Shown here in pieces: positions 25,318-34,853 of a stretch of 62,521 nucleotides of DNA (position 1 is the stretch's first letter; every line of letters begins with the position of its first letter). The notes under the pieces were generated by a model. It was given only the letters and a program-made list of their open reading frames with translations, made no database searches and was not told the DNA's origin. A program made the translations under genes and the position numbers. Origin of the DNA: an uncultured Bacteroidales bacterium (GTDB taxonomy: Bacteria > Bacteroidota > Bacteroidia > Bacteroidales > Paludibacteraceae); NCBI GenBank assembly GCA_903901975.1, contig CAIUTB010000094.1, positions 1-62,521 on the forward strand. The letters are read 5' to 3'.

Positions 25318-27798
25318 ATGAAAAAGGTTTTTTTATTGCTCATTGTTTTGTTGATTTCGGTGTCAGGAGCTTATGCTTCTTCAGGCAGCATAAAAGGTAA
25401 TATTGTGGATGCTGGTGATCAGAATCCGTTGGATTATGTGAATATAGCTCTTATCAAAAAAGGTTCTCCAAAGCCGTTGGCGCTTGCCATAACCGATAAT
25501 AAAGGTGGTTTTGTGATTCCATCGGTTGAAAATGGAAACTACTTTTTGCGTATTACTTATGTAGGATATGCCAGCATTTTAAAACCGGTTGAAGTTAGCG
25601 GGAAACAGCTTGTGCTGGGTAATATTCCTATGTCCGAAGATATCAAAGAGCTGAAAGGAGTCGAAGTGCTGGGCCAAGGCTCGCAAATGCACTTTGATAT
25701 CGATAAACGGGTATTTAGTGTCGACCAGAATATTGCCGCTGCCGGAGGTTCTGCTTCCGACGTTTTGAAAAATATTCCTTCTGTAACAGTTGATAATCAA
25801 GGAAATGTATCGCTTCGCAAAGATGGAAACGTGGAAGTATGGATCAATGGAAAAGCATCGGGTCTGACCACCGATAACCGCGCTCAGGTATTGCAGCAAA
25901 TGCCTGCCGAAAGCATTGAGTCTATTGAAATTATGACCAATCCTTCTGCTAAATTTAGTCCCGAAGGTTCCGCAGGAATCATCAATATTGTGATGAAACA
26001 AAACCGAAAAGCCGGCTATTATGGCAGTGTTTCGGCTGGTTTGACATATCCGGATGGTGGGAAAATCGGTTCCAATCTGGGTGCAAGTATCAATTATAAT
26101 AGCGGAAAAGTAGATGCGTATCTGAATCTGGGCTACCGTGCCATGGATTTTCAGGGTGGCGGACAAACCGACCGAAAAAACTGGAAAAACGGCAATGATA
26201 CCACTTATCTTCACCAAAACAATAAAATGAACATGGGATTCTCAGGATTGTTTCTGCGTGCCGGTGTTGATTATCATTTAGATGCTAAAAATACGCTGAG
26301 TCTTTCGGGTTTTGGAATGGCCGGTACTGGTTATCAGGATAATTATTCTGATTATTTATTTATAAATCAATCATCTGCGATATTGAAAAATTATTCAATG
26401 ACTAATCTTGGAAAAGGAACTCGCCCGAGCCTGAATATGAACTTAGATTACCGGCATGATTTTGACAAAAAAGGGACATTCCTGACCGGAACATTCTCAT
26501 ATTCAAACCATAACCGGACAGGGAATACATTTTACAATCAGTTCGACTCAATTTCGGGCAATAAATCATCTATCAATCAGATTATTGACAGCAAAAATAC
26601 AGAATATGATTTCAAAGTGGATTACACTAAAAAATTTAACGAAAACAGCAAACTGGAAGCCGGGTGGGAAAGCAAGATTAACAACCGATTAAGTACTTCA
26701 TCAGGTGACAGCGTGAAATCAGATAACACTACAAACAATATCCCCGGCTATTTCGATAGTTTTAACTACAACGAACAAGTACATGCAGCTTATGTAACCT
26801 ACGGTAGCAAAATAGATAAATTCACTTTTCAGGTAGGTTTACGTGCTGAGAACCTGACTAAACAATCGTCGGACAGCACACGAACGAGCTATATTTTGCC
26901 GGTAAATGTTCAGAATATCAACTCAATTCCAGTATTTCATGTCTTTCCGAGTTTTTATCTGTCGTATGCCTTACCTGCTGATGCCGAGTTGCAGTTTAAT
27001 TATTCAAACCGTGTAAACCGCCCGCGTGGTCAGCAAATAAATCCATTTAAAAATTATTCCGATCCGACCAATATTTCGTATGGAAATCCCGACCTGCTAC
27101 CACAATATTCATCGGCCTTAGAATTGAACTATATCAAAGCCTGGGGTGCTCAATCGCTTTCAAGCTCATTATATTATCACAATACCGACAATGTGATAGA
27201 GAATGTTCATTTCATAAACAACGGTATTATGGAAAGCACCTTTGCTAATGTTACTAAATCGCAAAATGCCGGATTGGAATTGATTGCAAAAAACAGACTG
27301 TTTAAAATTCTTAGTCTGACGACTTCATTAAACCTGTATTACAGCAAGTTAGATTCTTCAACCTATACCAATCCGTATAATTCATCGATCACAATACCAA
27401 TTCCTGGTCAAAGTAACTTTTCGTGGAGTGCCAATATTCTGGCTAACTTTATGTTGAGTAAAACTTTCTCAGGTCAGATTACGGCTGAATACGAATCAGC
27501 ACAACTTATTGCACAGGGTATTGAGAATGCTAAGTATTCAATTGATTTGGGAGTGCGTCAAACATTTTTGGACCGTAAACTCAGTGTCAGTCTGAATGTG
27601 AGAGATTTACTCAATTCCGACCGCGACCGCCAAACCACTTCCGGAACAGGATTTTCGCAATACTCAAACTCATATTTCCACGGACGAATGGCCATGTTGA
27701 CCGTTACATATAACTTTGGGAATGTGAAACCGAAACCACAGGACATAAAGAAAATGCAGGGTGCCGGAGTAGATATGGGAATGGATAGTGCTGACTAA
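25318..27798 (+). CDS. TonB-dependent receptor-like outer membrane beta-barrel protein
   Basis: 826 aa. The signal peptide is residues 1-20. A carboxypeptidase-D-like regulatory domain (about 22-105, GSIKGNIVDAGDQNPLDYVNIAL) precedes a plug-like domain (about 110-235, VLKNIPSVTVDNQGNVSLRKDG and ESIEIMTNPSAKFSPEGSAGIINIVMK), then a long barrel built of alternating aromatic strands, ending in an outer-membrane beta-barrel (OMP_b-brl_3 type). There is no SusD partner next to it, so it is not a PUL pair. The substrate is unknown. Confidence 0.88.
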   Translation: MKKVFLLLIVLLISVSGAYASSGSIKGNIVDAGDQNPLDYVNIALIKKGSPKPLALAITDNKGGFVIPSVENGNYFLRITYVGYASILKPVEVSGKQLVLGNIPMSEDIKELKGVEVLGQGSQMHFDIDKRVFSVDQNIAAAGGSASDVLKNIPSVTVDNQGNVSLRKDGNVEVWINGKASGLTTDNRAQVLQQMPAESIESIEIMTNPSAKFSPEGSAGIINIVMKQNRKAGYYGSVSAGLTYPDGGKIGSNLGASINYNSGKVDAYLNLGYRAMDFQGGGQTDRKNWKNGNDTTYLHQNNKMNMGFSGLFLRAGVDYHLDAKNTLSLSGFGMAGTGYQDNYSDYLFINQSSAILKNYSMTNLGKGTRPSLNMNLDYRHDFDKKGTFLTGTFSYSNHNRTGNTFYNQFDSISGNKSSINQIIDSKNTEYDFKVDYTKKFNENSKLEAGWESKINNRLSTSSGDSVKSDNTTNNIPGYFDSFNYNEQVHAAYVTYGSKIDKFTFQVGLRAENLTKQSSDSTRTSYILPVNVQNINSIPVFHVFPSFYLSYALPADAELQFNYSNRVNRPRGQQINPFKNYSDPTNISYGNPDLLPQYSSALELNYIKAWGAQSLSSSLYYHNTDNVIENVHFINNGIMESTFANVTKSQNAGLELIAKNRLFKILSLTTSLNLYYSKLDSSTYTNPYNSSITIPIPGQSNFSWSANILANFMLSKTFSGQITAEYESAQLIAQGIENAKYSIDLGVRQTFLDRKLSVSLNVRDLLNSDRDRQTTSGTGFSQYSNSYFHGRMAMLTVTYNFGNVKPKPQDIKKMQGAGVDMGMDSAD

Positions 27799-27806
27799 TT
27801 TAAATA

Positions 27807-27846
27807 CATATAAGGTCATTAGGAAAAAGTCCATTGGCCTTATATG
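27807..27846. terminator. bidirectional terminator-like hairpin between convergent genes
   Basis: CATATAAGGTCATTAGG and CCATTGGCCTTATATG form an imperfect stem of about 16 bp around AAAAAGT. It lies between the TonB-dependent receptor (+) and the SpoU methylase (-). Confidence 0.7.
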
Positions 27847-27857
27847 CATTTAACCTT

Positions 27858-28610
27858 TTAGATTCTTCTTCTGAACTCACCACATACCAAGGCTGTTGCC
27901 ACACTGACATTCAGCGATTCGGAAGTAGCCTGACCAGCTGGAAAATTTGGTATTAGCAACCGTTCGGAAACCAGTTTTTCAATTTCGTTGGAAATGCCGT
28001 TTCCTTCGTTTCCCATTACAATAATTCCGGTTTGTGTCAGCGTTTTAGAGTAAATACTTTCTCCATTCATAAATGTGCCATAAACAGGCATTTTTGACTG
28101 ACATGTATTTAAGAAACCGCCCAAATTAACCACATGTACTCTTACACGTGCTAATGCACCCATACTGGCCTGAACTGTTTTTGGGTTAAATGTATCAGCT
28201 GAATGTTCAGAGCAAAAAATATCAGAAATGCCAAACCAGTCGGCAATACGGATTATAGTTCCCAGATTTCCCGGATCTTGAATATCATCAAGTGCCAAAC
28301 TAAGCTTTTGGCTTAATTCTTGCACATTCCATGTATAAATTTGTTTCTCAAAAACAGCTAACACACCTTGAGGCGATTTTTGATTGGAAATTTTATTGAA
28401 TTCATCAGCTTCGGCTTCAATCTTTTCGGTAGCTTTGAATTGTGGGTGTTGACTTAGCCAATCTGAGGTTGCAACTAATATTGAACACTCAAAAGCCAAA
28501 GACAAATCAATGACCAACTTGGTTCCTTCTGCTACAAAAAGTCCGGTTTCGTCCCGAAACTTTTTTTGCAACAGGCTGTTAATGAGCTTAATTTTAGCTT
28601 TTGAAATCAT
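27858..28610 (-). CDS. TrmH/SpoU-family RNA 2'-O-methyltransferase
   Basis: 250 aa SPOUT enzyme. N-terminal substrate-binding region: KIKLINSLLQKKFRDETGLFVAEGTKLV. The C-terminal knotted domain shows LALDDIQDPGNLGTIIRIADWFG (motif 1), VMGNEGNGIS (motif 2) and IPNFPAGQATSESLNVSVATAL (motif 3). It is likely an rRNA or tRNA ribose methyltransferase; the exact target cannot be read from sequence. I chose ATG 28610; a longer frame from 28676 would begin inside the promoter TAGCTTTG (28676-28683). Confidence 0.9.
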   Translation of the reverse strand: MISKAKIKLINSLLQKKFRDETGLFVAEGTKLVIDLSLAFECSILVATSDWLSQHPQFKATEKIEAEADEFNKISNQKSPQGVLAVFEKQIYTWNVQELSQKLSLALDDIQDPGNLGTIIRIADWFGISDIFCSEHSADTFNPKTVQASMGALARVRVHVVNLGGFLNTCQSKMPVYGTFMNGESIYSKTLTQTGIIVMGNEGNGISNEIEKLVSERLLIPNFPAGQATSESLNVSVATALVCGEFRRRI

Positions 28611-28675
28611 GATTCGATAGATTATCCCAAAATATTTTCCAAAATAATTAAGAGTTTCCCTGAAATTTAAAGACA

Positions 28676-28715
28676 CAAAGCTACTAAAGATAACGATAAA
28701 AAAAAGCTATATTTG
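28676..28715. promoter_or_regulatory. divergent -7 elements for the methylase (-) and tamL (+)
   Basis: Minus-strand TAGCTTTG at 28676-28683 and plus-strand TATATTTG at 28708-28715 lie back to back in the 137-bp divergent spacer. Neither has an obvious -33 TTTG. Confidence 0.5.
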
Positions 28716-28747
28716 CAGAAAATTTTAATTCTTTGTTTTGTACCTAT

Positions 28748-31027
28748 ATGAAGTTGCGTGGTTATATGGTTTTTCTGGTGGCTATTTTGCTGATTTCGGC
28801 ATGTAACACTACTAAATTTGTACCCGATGGTGAATATCTGCTGGACAAAGTAACCATCAAATCCGACAACAAAGATGTTAAGCGTGACGACTTAAAAGAA
28901 TACATTCGTCAAACCCCGAATGCAGCTGTTTTCGGAGCATGGCGTATGCAATTAGGTCTATACAATTGGGCGCCAAAAGATACAATAAAAAGATTCAATC
29001 GTTTTTTAAACAGAACTCTACATAAAATCGGTGATCCACCGGTAATTTATAATACTGCACTTACTTCCCTAACCGTTCAGCAATTACAGCGATTACTTGA
29101 AAACAAAGGATATAGTAATGCCAAAGTGCATAGTAATATTAGCATTAGTGGCAAAAAAGCAAGTATAGAATATGTGGTTAATTCGAATAAACCTTATAGT
29201 ATTCAGAATTACAAAATTGATCTAAAAAATGAATTCCTGAACGAAATAGCCTCTGACACATCAAAAACACTTATCAAGCCGGGAATACTGTTTGATGCTG
29301 ATATTTTAAACGCTGAAAGAGAGCGAGTATGTACTCGTTTCAGACAAAAAGGATACTATAATTTCAACAAAGAATTTCTTTCATACAGCGCAGATAGTTC
29401 ACTAAATTCTCATCGGGTAAATGTTACGCTCGAATTACGCGATTATTTAAAGCGATCGTTAGATTCTGTCAATAAAATCATTTTCAAACAGTTCACTATT
29501 CGAAAGGTAGTATTTTACACCAATACCGATGCAAATATTACAACCGATTTGGCGACCAAAGTGGAATTGGACACACTTCATTTTCGGGATTTTATGTTAG
29601 TAAATCCAAAAAAACGAATTCTTACGCTGGATGCTTTAGTTCAAAACACTTATATAAACCCAAAATCACTTTACAGCGATGAAACAGTTGAAAAAACTTA
29701 TTCGGCATTGAACGCACTTGGTCCAATTAAATATGTGAATATTAGCTTTAAGGAGGCTGAAAACAATTCGTTGGATTGCTATATTATAGTAATTCCGTCT
29801 AAAGCTGTTTCACTTTCGGCCGAAATGGAAGGAACCTATACTGCTGGCTACTGGGGTGGAGCGATAAATGTAAATTCTACGAACCGAAATGTATTTAAAG
29901 GTGCAGAGACTTTATCATTGTTGTTGCGGGGTGCAGCCGAATGGCAAGACGGTGTATGGGCTCAGGAATATGGTGCTCAGGTTGGGCTTAAATTCCCACG
30001 ATTCATGTTACCCGTTGGAAGTTATGAATTTAAACGAAGCATACATGCCAACACTGAGTTAACGAGTGCTTTCAGTTATCAATTCAGGCCGGGTGAATTT
30101 ACAACTACTAATGTTGGAGCAGGGGTTAATTACTCATGGGTAAGGGGTAGATATCGTCATAATTTCCAACTTTTTGATTTAAGCTACGTACATTTCCCCG
30201 ATATTCAAACGGCTTTTCGTGATAGTTTTCTGAATCCGCTAAAACCGGTATTCAATCCGTACAACTACATCGACCATCTTATCTGGCGAATGGGTTATAA
30301 TGGTACTTATTCAACGTATAATGCTAATCGCCCATACCAGAATTATTCGGTAGCACGTTATTCCATTGAAACAGCAGGGAATGGTTTAAACGGATTAAGT
30401 CATTTATTTAGCAAACCTGACACAGCGGGTTATTATAAACTTTTTAATGTGCGATTTGCACAATATGTCAAAGCGGAATACAATATCACGCATCACCAGA
30501 TTTTCGATAAAGGTGACCGGTTTGTATATCATTTAGGTCTTGGCTTGGGAGTCCCCTACGGAAATGGCGATGTAATTCCTTTTGAGAAACGTTTTTACAG
30601 CGGTGGCGCCAATAGCATCAGGGGTTGGAGTGAAAGCACATTGGGTCCTGGCATATACAAACGGATTGATTTACCACGTGATTTTAATCAGGTTGGAGAT
30701 ATTAAACTGGATATGAACTTGGAATATCGTGCCAAACTATTCTGGTTAATGGAAGGTGCGCTATTTCTGGATGCCGGAAATATCTGGACGATAAAAGATT
30801 ACGATACTCAAAAAGGCGGCACATTCCATTTCGATACCTTTATGAATCAGATTGCAATTGCATACGGAGCAGGAGTTCGTTTCGACTTCTCATTCTTTAT
30901 TGCGCGTGTCGACTTAGGTGTGAAATTATTCAATCCGGCAATTTCAAGTCGTAATGATAAATGGCGATTGAACCCCAATTTCAATGACGATTTTGCATTG
31001 CATTTTGCCATTGGGTATCCTTTCTGA
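28748..31027 (+). CDS. tamL: TamL-like outer membrane assembly lipoprotein (Omp85 family)
   Basis: 759 aa. It is a lipoprotein: the signal MVFLVAILLISAC has the lipobox Cys at residue 19. POTRA-like repeats follow at about 25-400 (LTVQQLQRLLENKGYSNAKV; RERVCTRFRQKGYYNFN). The C-terminal Omp85 barrel ends with GVRFDFSFFIARVDLGVKL and a terminal Phe, and has the Omp85 motif KRFYSGGANSIRGW. In Bacteroidota TamL replaces TamA in the TamB-partnered translocation module; tamB is not in this window. I chose ATG 28748 over a TTG at 28733. Confidence 0.85.
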   Translation: MKLRGYMVFLVAILLISACNTTKFVPDGEYLLDKVTIKSDNKDVKRDDLKEYIRQTPNAAVFGAWRMQLGLYNWAPKDTIKRFNRFLNRTLHKIGDPPVIYNTALTSLTVQQLQRLLENKGYSNAKVHSNISISGKKASIEYVVNSNKPYSIQNYKIDLKNEFLNEIASDTSKTLIKPGILFDADILNAERERVCTRFRQKGYYNFNKEFLSYSADSSLNSHRVNVTLELRDYLKRSLDSVNKIIFKQFTIRKVVFYTNTDANITTDLATKVELDTLHFRDFMLVNPKKRILTLDALVQNTYINPKSLYSDETVEKTYSALNALGPIKYVNISFKEAENNSLDCYIIVIPSKAVSLSAEMEGTYTAGYWGGAINVNSTNRNVFKGAETLSLLLRGAAEWQDGVWAQEYGAQVGLKFPRFMLPVGSYEFKRSIHANTELTSAFSYQFRPGEFTTTNVGAGVNYSWVRGRYRHNFQLFDLSYVHFPDIQTAFRDSFLNPLKPVFNPYNYIDHLIWRMGYNGTYSTYNANRPYQNYSVARYSIETAGNGLNGLSHLFSKPDTAGYYKLFNVRFAQYVKAEYNITHHQIFDKGDRFVYHLGLGLGVPYGNGDVIPFEKRFYSGGANSIRGWSESTLGPGIYKRIDLPRDFNQVGDIKLDMNLEYRAKLFWLMEGALFLDAGNIWTIKDYDTQKGGTFHFDTFMNQIAIAYGAGVRFDFSFFIARVDLGVKLFNPAISSRNDKWRLNPNFNDDFALHFAIGYPF

Positions 31028-31050
31028 GTTTGAAAAAAAAGATTATAAAG

Positions 31051-31731
31051 TTATTTATTTTTCTGCCGTCTATCCTTCTCTTCCAATTTCCTGTCTCCTA
31101 ACAAATCATAAGTCATTCGGTGATAAGACGTAGTTCCAAATTTTATGATACCTTCACGGTGTTTTGGAGTTGGATAAGCTTTATTTTTGTCCCAATCGTA
31201 AACCGGAAATTCAGCGTGTAAAGCCTGCATAATTTCATCACGGTGAGTTTTGGCAAGTACGGAGGCGGCAGCAATAGAAAGATATTTACTGTCACCTTTT
31301 ACAATAGTTTGATGATGAATATCGGAGTATTGTTTGAATTTATTTCCATCTACAATAATAAATTCAGGTCGTACAGTAAGTTTGTAGATAGCCCGATGCA
31401 TGGCTAAAATCGAAGCATTCAGAATGTTGATTTCATCAATTTCATAATTATCAACTTCAGCAACTGCCCACGCCAATGCTTGCTTTTCGATAATCGGACG
31501 AAGTGTATCCCTTTCTTTTTCAGTAAGTTGTTTAGAATCGTTGAGCAATGAATTTTCAAAATCAAAGGGCAAAATAACAGCTGCTGCTACCACTGGTCCT
31601 GCCAAACATCCTCGTCCGGCTTCATCGCAACCACATTCCAGACTGAATTTTGAGAAATTCCCTTTTAGTTCGGTTGCTTCATAGAAGAGTTCAATATCAT
31701 CAGCGGTGGTTTTGAATTTCTTGCGTTTCAT
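31051..31731 (-). CDS. rnhB: ribonuclease HII
   Basis: 226 aa. It removes ribonucleotides and RNA primers from RNA-DNA hybrids. The conserved [22 protein letters not shown] (catalytic Asp-Glu), [18 protein letters not shown] (third Asp) and [15 protein letters not shown] (fourth Asp) are intact. I chose ATG 31731 (MKRKKFKTT), because a longer frame from 31797 would overlap cvpA by about 100 bp; with this start the overlap is 32 bp. It is co-transcribed with cvpA. Confidence 0.94.
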   Translation of the reverse strand: MKRKKFKTTADDIELFYEATELKGNFSKFSLECGCDEAGRGCLAGPVVAAAVILPFDFENSLLNDSKQLTEKERDTLRPIIEKQALAWAVAEVDNYEIDEINILNASILAMHRAIYKLTVRPEFIIVDGNKFKQYSDIHHQTIVKGDSKYLSIAAASVLAKTHRDEIMQALHAEFPVYDWDKNKAYPTPKHREGIIKFGTTSYHRMTYDLLGDRKLEEKDRRQKNK

Positions 31732-32242
31732 TGTTGGAATTATCTTTAAAATCAAATACTTTCGTATTTTTGCCTTCCACCCATAAGGCAGGAGCAAGTT
31801 TTAAAACAGGAGCATACGCCATGGATTCAATCTTCGACTTAGGCTTAATTACTGAGAAATAGCTGTCAATTGATTGAAATAAATTTAGTAAAACACTAAC
31901 CACCAGTGCATATTTAAAAGCAGCAAACAAACCTCCTAATAATTTATTTATTCCCCCTAAAGCAATTGATTCGAAGAATGAATCAAGGGATTTAGCGATT
32001 AAAATTAAAACTGTTGCAATAAGAATAAACAGAAAAAGATATGACAACGGAAGGGCGGTTTTAGGTGAAAAAGACAATGTCCGAATTAAAAATCCCGATA
32101 AAGAAGGAGCAAATGCTTTTGCCCCATAGATACCTAAAACAATGGATGCCAACGATGCCAGTTCTTTAACAAGGCCCTTGAACAAACCAAAAACAAAACC
32201 TAAAGCAATTGGAATAACAATAAGAAGATCTAAAGTGTTCAT
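31700..32242 (-). CDS. CvpA family membrane protein
   Basis: 180 aa with about four membrane helices at residues 1-20, 26-45, 62-85 and 100-125, then a soluble polar tail. [38 protein letters not shown] is the CvpA start. E. coli CvpA is needed for colicin V export and for bile-salt and envelope resistance; its role here is unknown. The tail overlaps the rnhB start. Confidence 0.85.
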   Translation of the reverse strand: MNTLDLLIVIPIALGFVFGLFKGLVKELASLASIVLGIYGAKAFAPSLSGFLIRTLSFSPKTALPLSYLFLFILIATVLILIAKSLDSFFESIALGGINKLLGGLFAAFKYALVVSVLLNLFQSIDSYFSVIKPKSKIESMAYAPVLKLAPALWVEGKNTKVFDFKDNSNNETQEIQNHR

Positions 32243-32262
32243 AGAATTATGTGGTTAGCTTG

Positions 32263-32270
32263 CAAAGGTA
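32263..32270 (-). promoter_or_regulatory. -7 element for cvpA-rnhB
   Basis: Minus-strand TACCTTTG, 20 bp before the start at 32242. Confidence 0.5.
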
Positions 32271-32420
32271 AGAAAAAAGTAGAAATGATAAAGTAAGGAC
32301 TTTATTATTCAATAACTAATAATTATCACATTTTTTATTCTACTATATATCAGATATTTAAGCATTATTCAAAAATAACAAACAACATAATTATACTCAA
32401 ATAAAGTCTTTTATATTTTT

Positions 32421-32436
32421 TGGCACAGAAATTGGA
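32421..32436 (+). promoter_or_regulatory. possible sigma-54 promoter
   Basis: TGGCACAGAAATTGGA has the sigma-54 layout: GG (-24), 10 nt, then GG instead of the usual GC (-12). It lies 72 bp before the secreted Asn-rich protein, which has no TAnnTTTG promoter I can see. rpoN is encoded at 40497 in this window. One deviation from consensus at a key base keeps confidence low. Confidence 0.35.
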
Positions 32437-32508
32437 AAGAATTATTTATCAAAATAAAATCTGATTCCGAAAATAAATAAAGAAATAAACCACTAAAAAT
32501 TTACGATC

Positions 32509-33762
32509 ATGAAAACAAAAATAGTTGGCTTGTTAGTTTTAATTTTAGTAACTACAACCCAGTGCGTAGCACAGAAAACCTATACAGTTGAGGCTGAAAA
32601 CAATGATATTAGTAATAATCTCGATTTGAAAGCTGTAGCTACAGCATTCGGAGAATCAAAGAATTTAGAAGATTTTGAACGTAGAATAAATGATTATGAT
32701 AGTGGAATATCAAACCTTGACTTAAATAATGATGGTCAGGTGGATTATTTACGCGTAGTAGAAAAAATGGAAAACAACACACATGTGGTTGTGATTCAGT
32801 CGGTTCTCGATAAAGAAGTCTACCAGGATGTTGCTACTATTGTGGTTGATAAAGATCAAAACAGTAACACTACTGTTCAGGTTATCGGCGACCCTTACAT
32901 TTATGGTCCGAACTATATTATAGAGCCGGCCTATTATTATACACCTTCCATTTTCTCATTTTTCTGGGGTAGCGGATATTATAGCTGGCATTCACCCTAT
33001 TACTGGGGATATTATCCTGAGTACTATCATCATCACAGTCCGTTTGCATTAAACATTTATTTATCAAATATTTATGGGCATATCAATCATGATCACCGCT
33101 ATTATTATTCCAACACCATACGAAACCAATATGCCAGAGATATTCATTCAAGCTTAAGTCGAAATGATTATGCCACCATGCATCCCGAAAGGACTTTCAG
33201 CAGCCGAAATGATAATGTGCGTAACAAACGTGACTTTGAATTCAATCGTAACGGGGCAGTTCGCAATGGAGCAACACGATCAGGATACCAACAAAATTCA
33301 TCAGAAACAACAAAACCTGCAAGAAATTACAATAATTCGAATGGGACTAGAAATTCTCAATCGAATGGTTGGAATCATGCAAATCCGGCTAATAATTCAA
33401 GCCGTGACAACAATTATCAAAACCGTACAAATCCCTATGATTCGGGTAACAGAAATAATAATGGATTACAAAATAATAATCGGAATCAAAACAACTCAAC
33501 TTCTCCGAATTACACTACTCCTCCGACCAATTATAACCGAAATTCGGACGGAAACAATACTAACCGTGTAACTCAGCCAACAATACGAAACGACAACGGA
33601 AATCAGAATAACACAATTCATCGTGACAACACAAACAGACCAAATACACAGGTAACACAGCCAAAGCCTGTAGAACGGAAACCAGTAGTTTCACAACCAA
33701 TAGTAAAAGAACCACGACCTGACACGAGGGATAATTCCTCAAAAAATGACGAAAGAAAATAG
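32509..33762 (+). CDS. secreted Tyr/Asn-rich protein of unknown function
   Basis: 417 aa. The signal peptide is residues 1-22 (IVGLLVLILVTTTQCVA). A small globular domain (about 25-130) contains DLNNDGQVDYLRVVE, which resembles an EF-hand-like calcium loop. An aromatic block follows (Tyr/Trp/His-rich, about 140-200), then 200 residues of Asn/Arg/Ser/Gln-rich low complexity. The C-terminus is Pro/Lys-rich and shows no T9SS sorting domain. It is a single gene with a terminator. The tail suggests a disordered or amyloid-prone surface or extracellular protein; that is inference. Confidence 0.65.
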   Translation: MKTKIVGLLVLILVTTTQCVAQKTYTVEAENNDISNNLDLKAVATAFGESKNLEDFERRINDYDSGISNLDLNNDGQVDYLRVVEKMENNTHVVVIQSVLDKEVYQDVATIVVDKDQNSNTTVQVIGDPYIYGPNYIIEPAYYYTPSIFSFFWGSGYYSWHSPYYWGYYPEYYHHHSPFALNIYLSNIYGHINHDHRYYYSNTIRNQYARDIHSSLSRNDYATMHPERTFSSRNDNVRNKRDFEFNRNGAVRNGATRSGYQQNSSETTKPARNYNNSNGTRNSQSNGWNHANPANNSSRDNNYQNRTNPYDSGNRNNNGLQNNNRNQNNSTSPNYTTPPTNYNRNSDGNNTNRVTQPTIRNDNGNQNNTIHRDNTNRPNTQVTQPKPVERKPVVSQPIVKEPRPDTRDNSSKNDERK

Positions 33763-33798
33763 ATTAGAGGTTAATAGATAGATTTTGTTTTTTTGCAG

Positions 33799-33834
33799 AA
33801 ACCGTTGGAATTAATTTTTCAACGGTTTTTTTAT
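33799..33834 (+). terminator. rho-independent terminator
   Basis: AAACCGTTG (33799-33807) pairs with CAACGGTTT (33820-33828), 12-nt loop, followed by TTTTA. Closes the Asn-rich protein gene. Confidence 0.9.
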
Positions 33835-33875
33835 TTCAACGAAATCAATTAAATTTGTAGATTAATTCTTATGTT

Positions 33876-34796
33876 ATGGCAATTCCTACATCCCGAACCA
33901 AAGAACCCGGACGCATCTTTATTAATACCCTTAAATGCGACGGTTGTGGACATTGTGTGAAAGTTTGCTCTGATTTTGGGTTTGAGCTTGTCGATCATAA
34001 AGCGGTGATTTCCAAAAATAGTATTTTCGGCTGTGTAGCCTGCGGTCAGTGCATGATGGCATGTCCCACAGGAGCTATTGCAGTCGAAGGTCGTACATTA
34101 TCACCTATTCAGTTATTCGATTTACCGGATAAAGAATCAGTTCCGACATTCGACAGTTTATTGGCATTACTTCAGCGGCGACGTAGTATACGAACGTTTA
34201 AAGATAAAACTGTAGAATCTGAAAAAATCAATCAAATTCTCGAAGCTGCTCAAACAGCTCCAATGGGACTTCCTCCTTCAGATGTTCATGTCATTGTGTT
34301 TGAAAATAAAAAACAGGTTCGTGCTTTTGCGGAAGGATTTTCAGTCTATCTGAAAAGTATCCGTTGGATGGCTTCCAACTGGTTTATGACGTTAATGCGA
34401 CCATTCTGGGGGAAGGCGAACGATGAAATGATGCACGAATTTATCAAACCGGTGTTTGAAATATATGTTGACAGCATGGAAAAAGGTGAAAACTGGATAA
34501 ATTACGATGCACCGCTTGCGATGTATTTCTATGGCTCACCTTATACCGACCCTGCCGATCCTATTATTGCAGCTACTTACGCCATGCTTGCCGGTGAAAG
34601 CCTTGGTCTTGGAACTTGTATGCTCGGTGCTGTTCATCCGTTTATTCAGAACGGGAAGAAAGCCCGACTTTTCCGCGAAAAATGGGGTATTAAATATCCG
34701 TCCCGTGAAGGATTGTTTGTTATTTTCGGATATGCCGATGTCCATTACAAAAAGGGAGTCAAACGAACATTTGCCGATATACACCGAGTTAGCTAA
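33876..34796 (+). CDS. ferredoxin-nitroreductase fusion protein
   Basis: 306 aa. The N-terminal 2[4Fe-4S] ferredoxin domain has two Cys sets: C21, C24, C27, C31 and C53, C56, C59, C63. A nitroreductase (FMN) domain follows from about residue 95 (LLQRRRSIRTFKDKTVESEKINQILEAAQTAPMG) and ends with GESLGLGTCMLGAVHPFI and an anaerobe-type GLFVIFGYADVHYKKGVKR. Such fusions reduce organic substrates with electrons from ferredoxin; the physiological substrate is unknown. It converges on the glycosyltransferase gene over an inverted repeat. Confidence 0.88.
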   Translation: MAIPTSRTKEPGRIFINTLKCDGCGHCVKVCSDFGFELVDHKAVISKNSIFGCVACGQCMMACPTGAIAVEGRTLSPIQLFDLPDKESVPTFDSLLALLQRRRSIRTFKDKTVESEKINQILEAAQTAPMGLPPSDVHVIVFENKKQVRAFAEGFSVYLKSIRWMASNWFMTLMRPFWGKANDEMMHEFIKPVFEIYVDSMEKGENWINYDAPLAMYFYGSPYTDPADPIIAATYAMLAGESLGLGTCMLGAVHPFIQNGKKARLFREKWGIKYPSREGLFVIFGYADVHYKKGVKRTFADIHRVS

Positions 34797-34798
34797 TT

Positions 34799-34853
34799 GT
34801 TCATAGTTGATAAAAATACCTTAACTGATAACTGTTCACTGTCAACTATGAAC
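34799..34853. repeat. 12-bp perfect inverted repeat overlapping a gene end
   Basis: GTTCATAGTTGA (34799-34810) and TCAACTATGAAC (34842-34853) are perfect inverse complements with a 31-nt loop of related words (AACTGATAACTGTTCACTG). The right arm lies inside the minus-strand glycosyltransferase gene and encodes its last three residues and stop. Confidence 0.85.
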
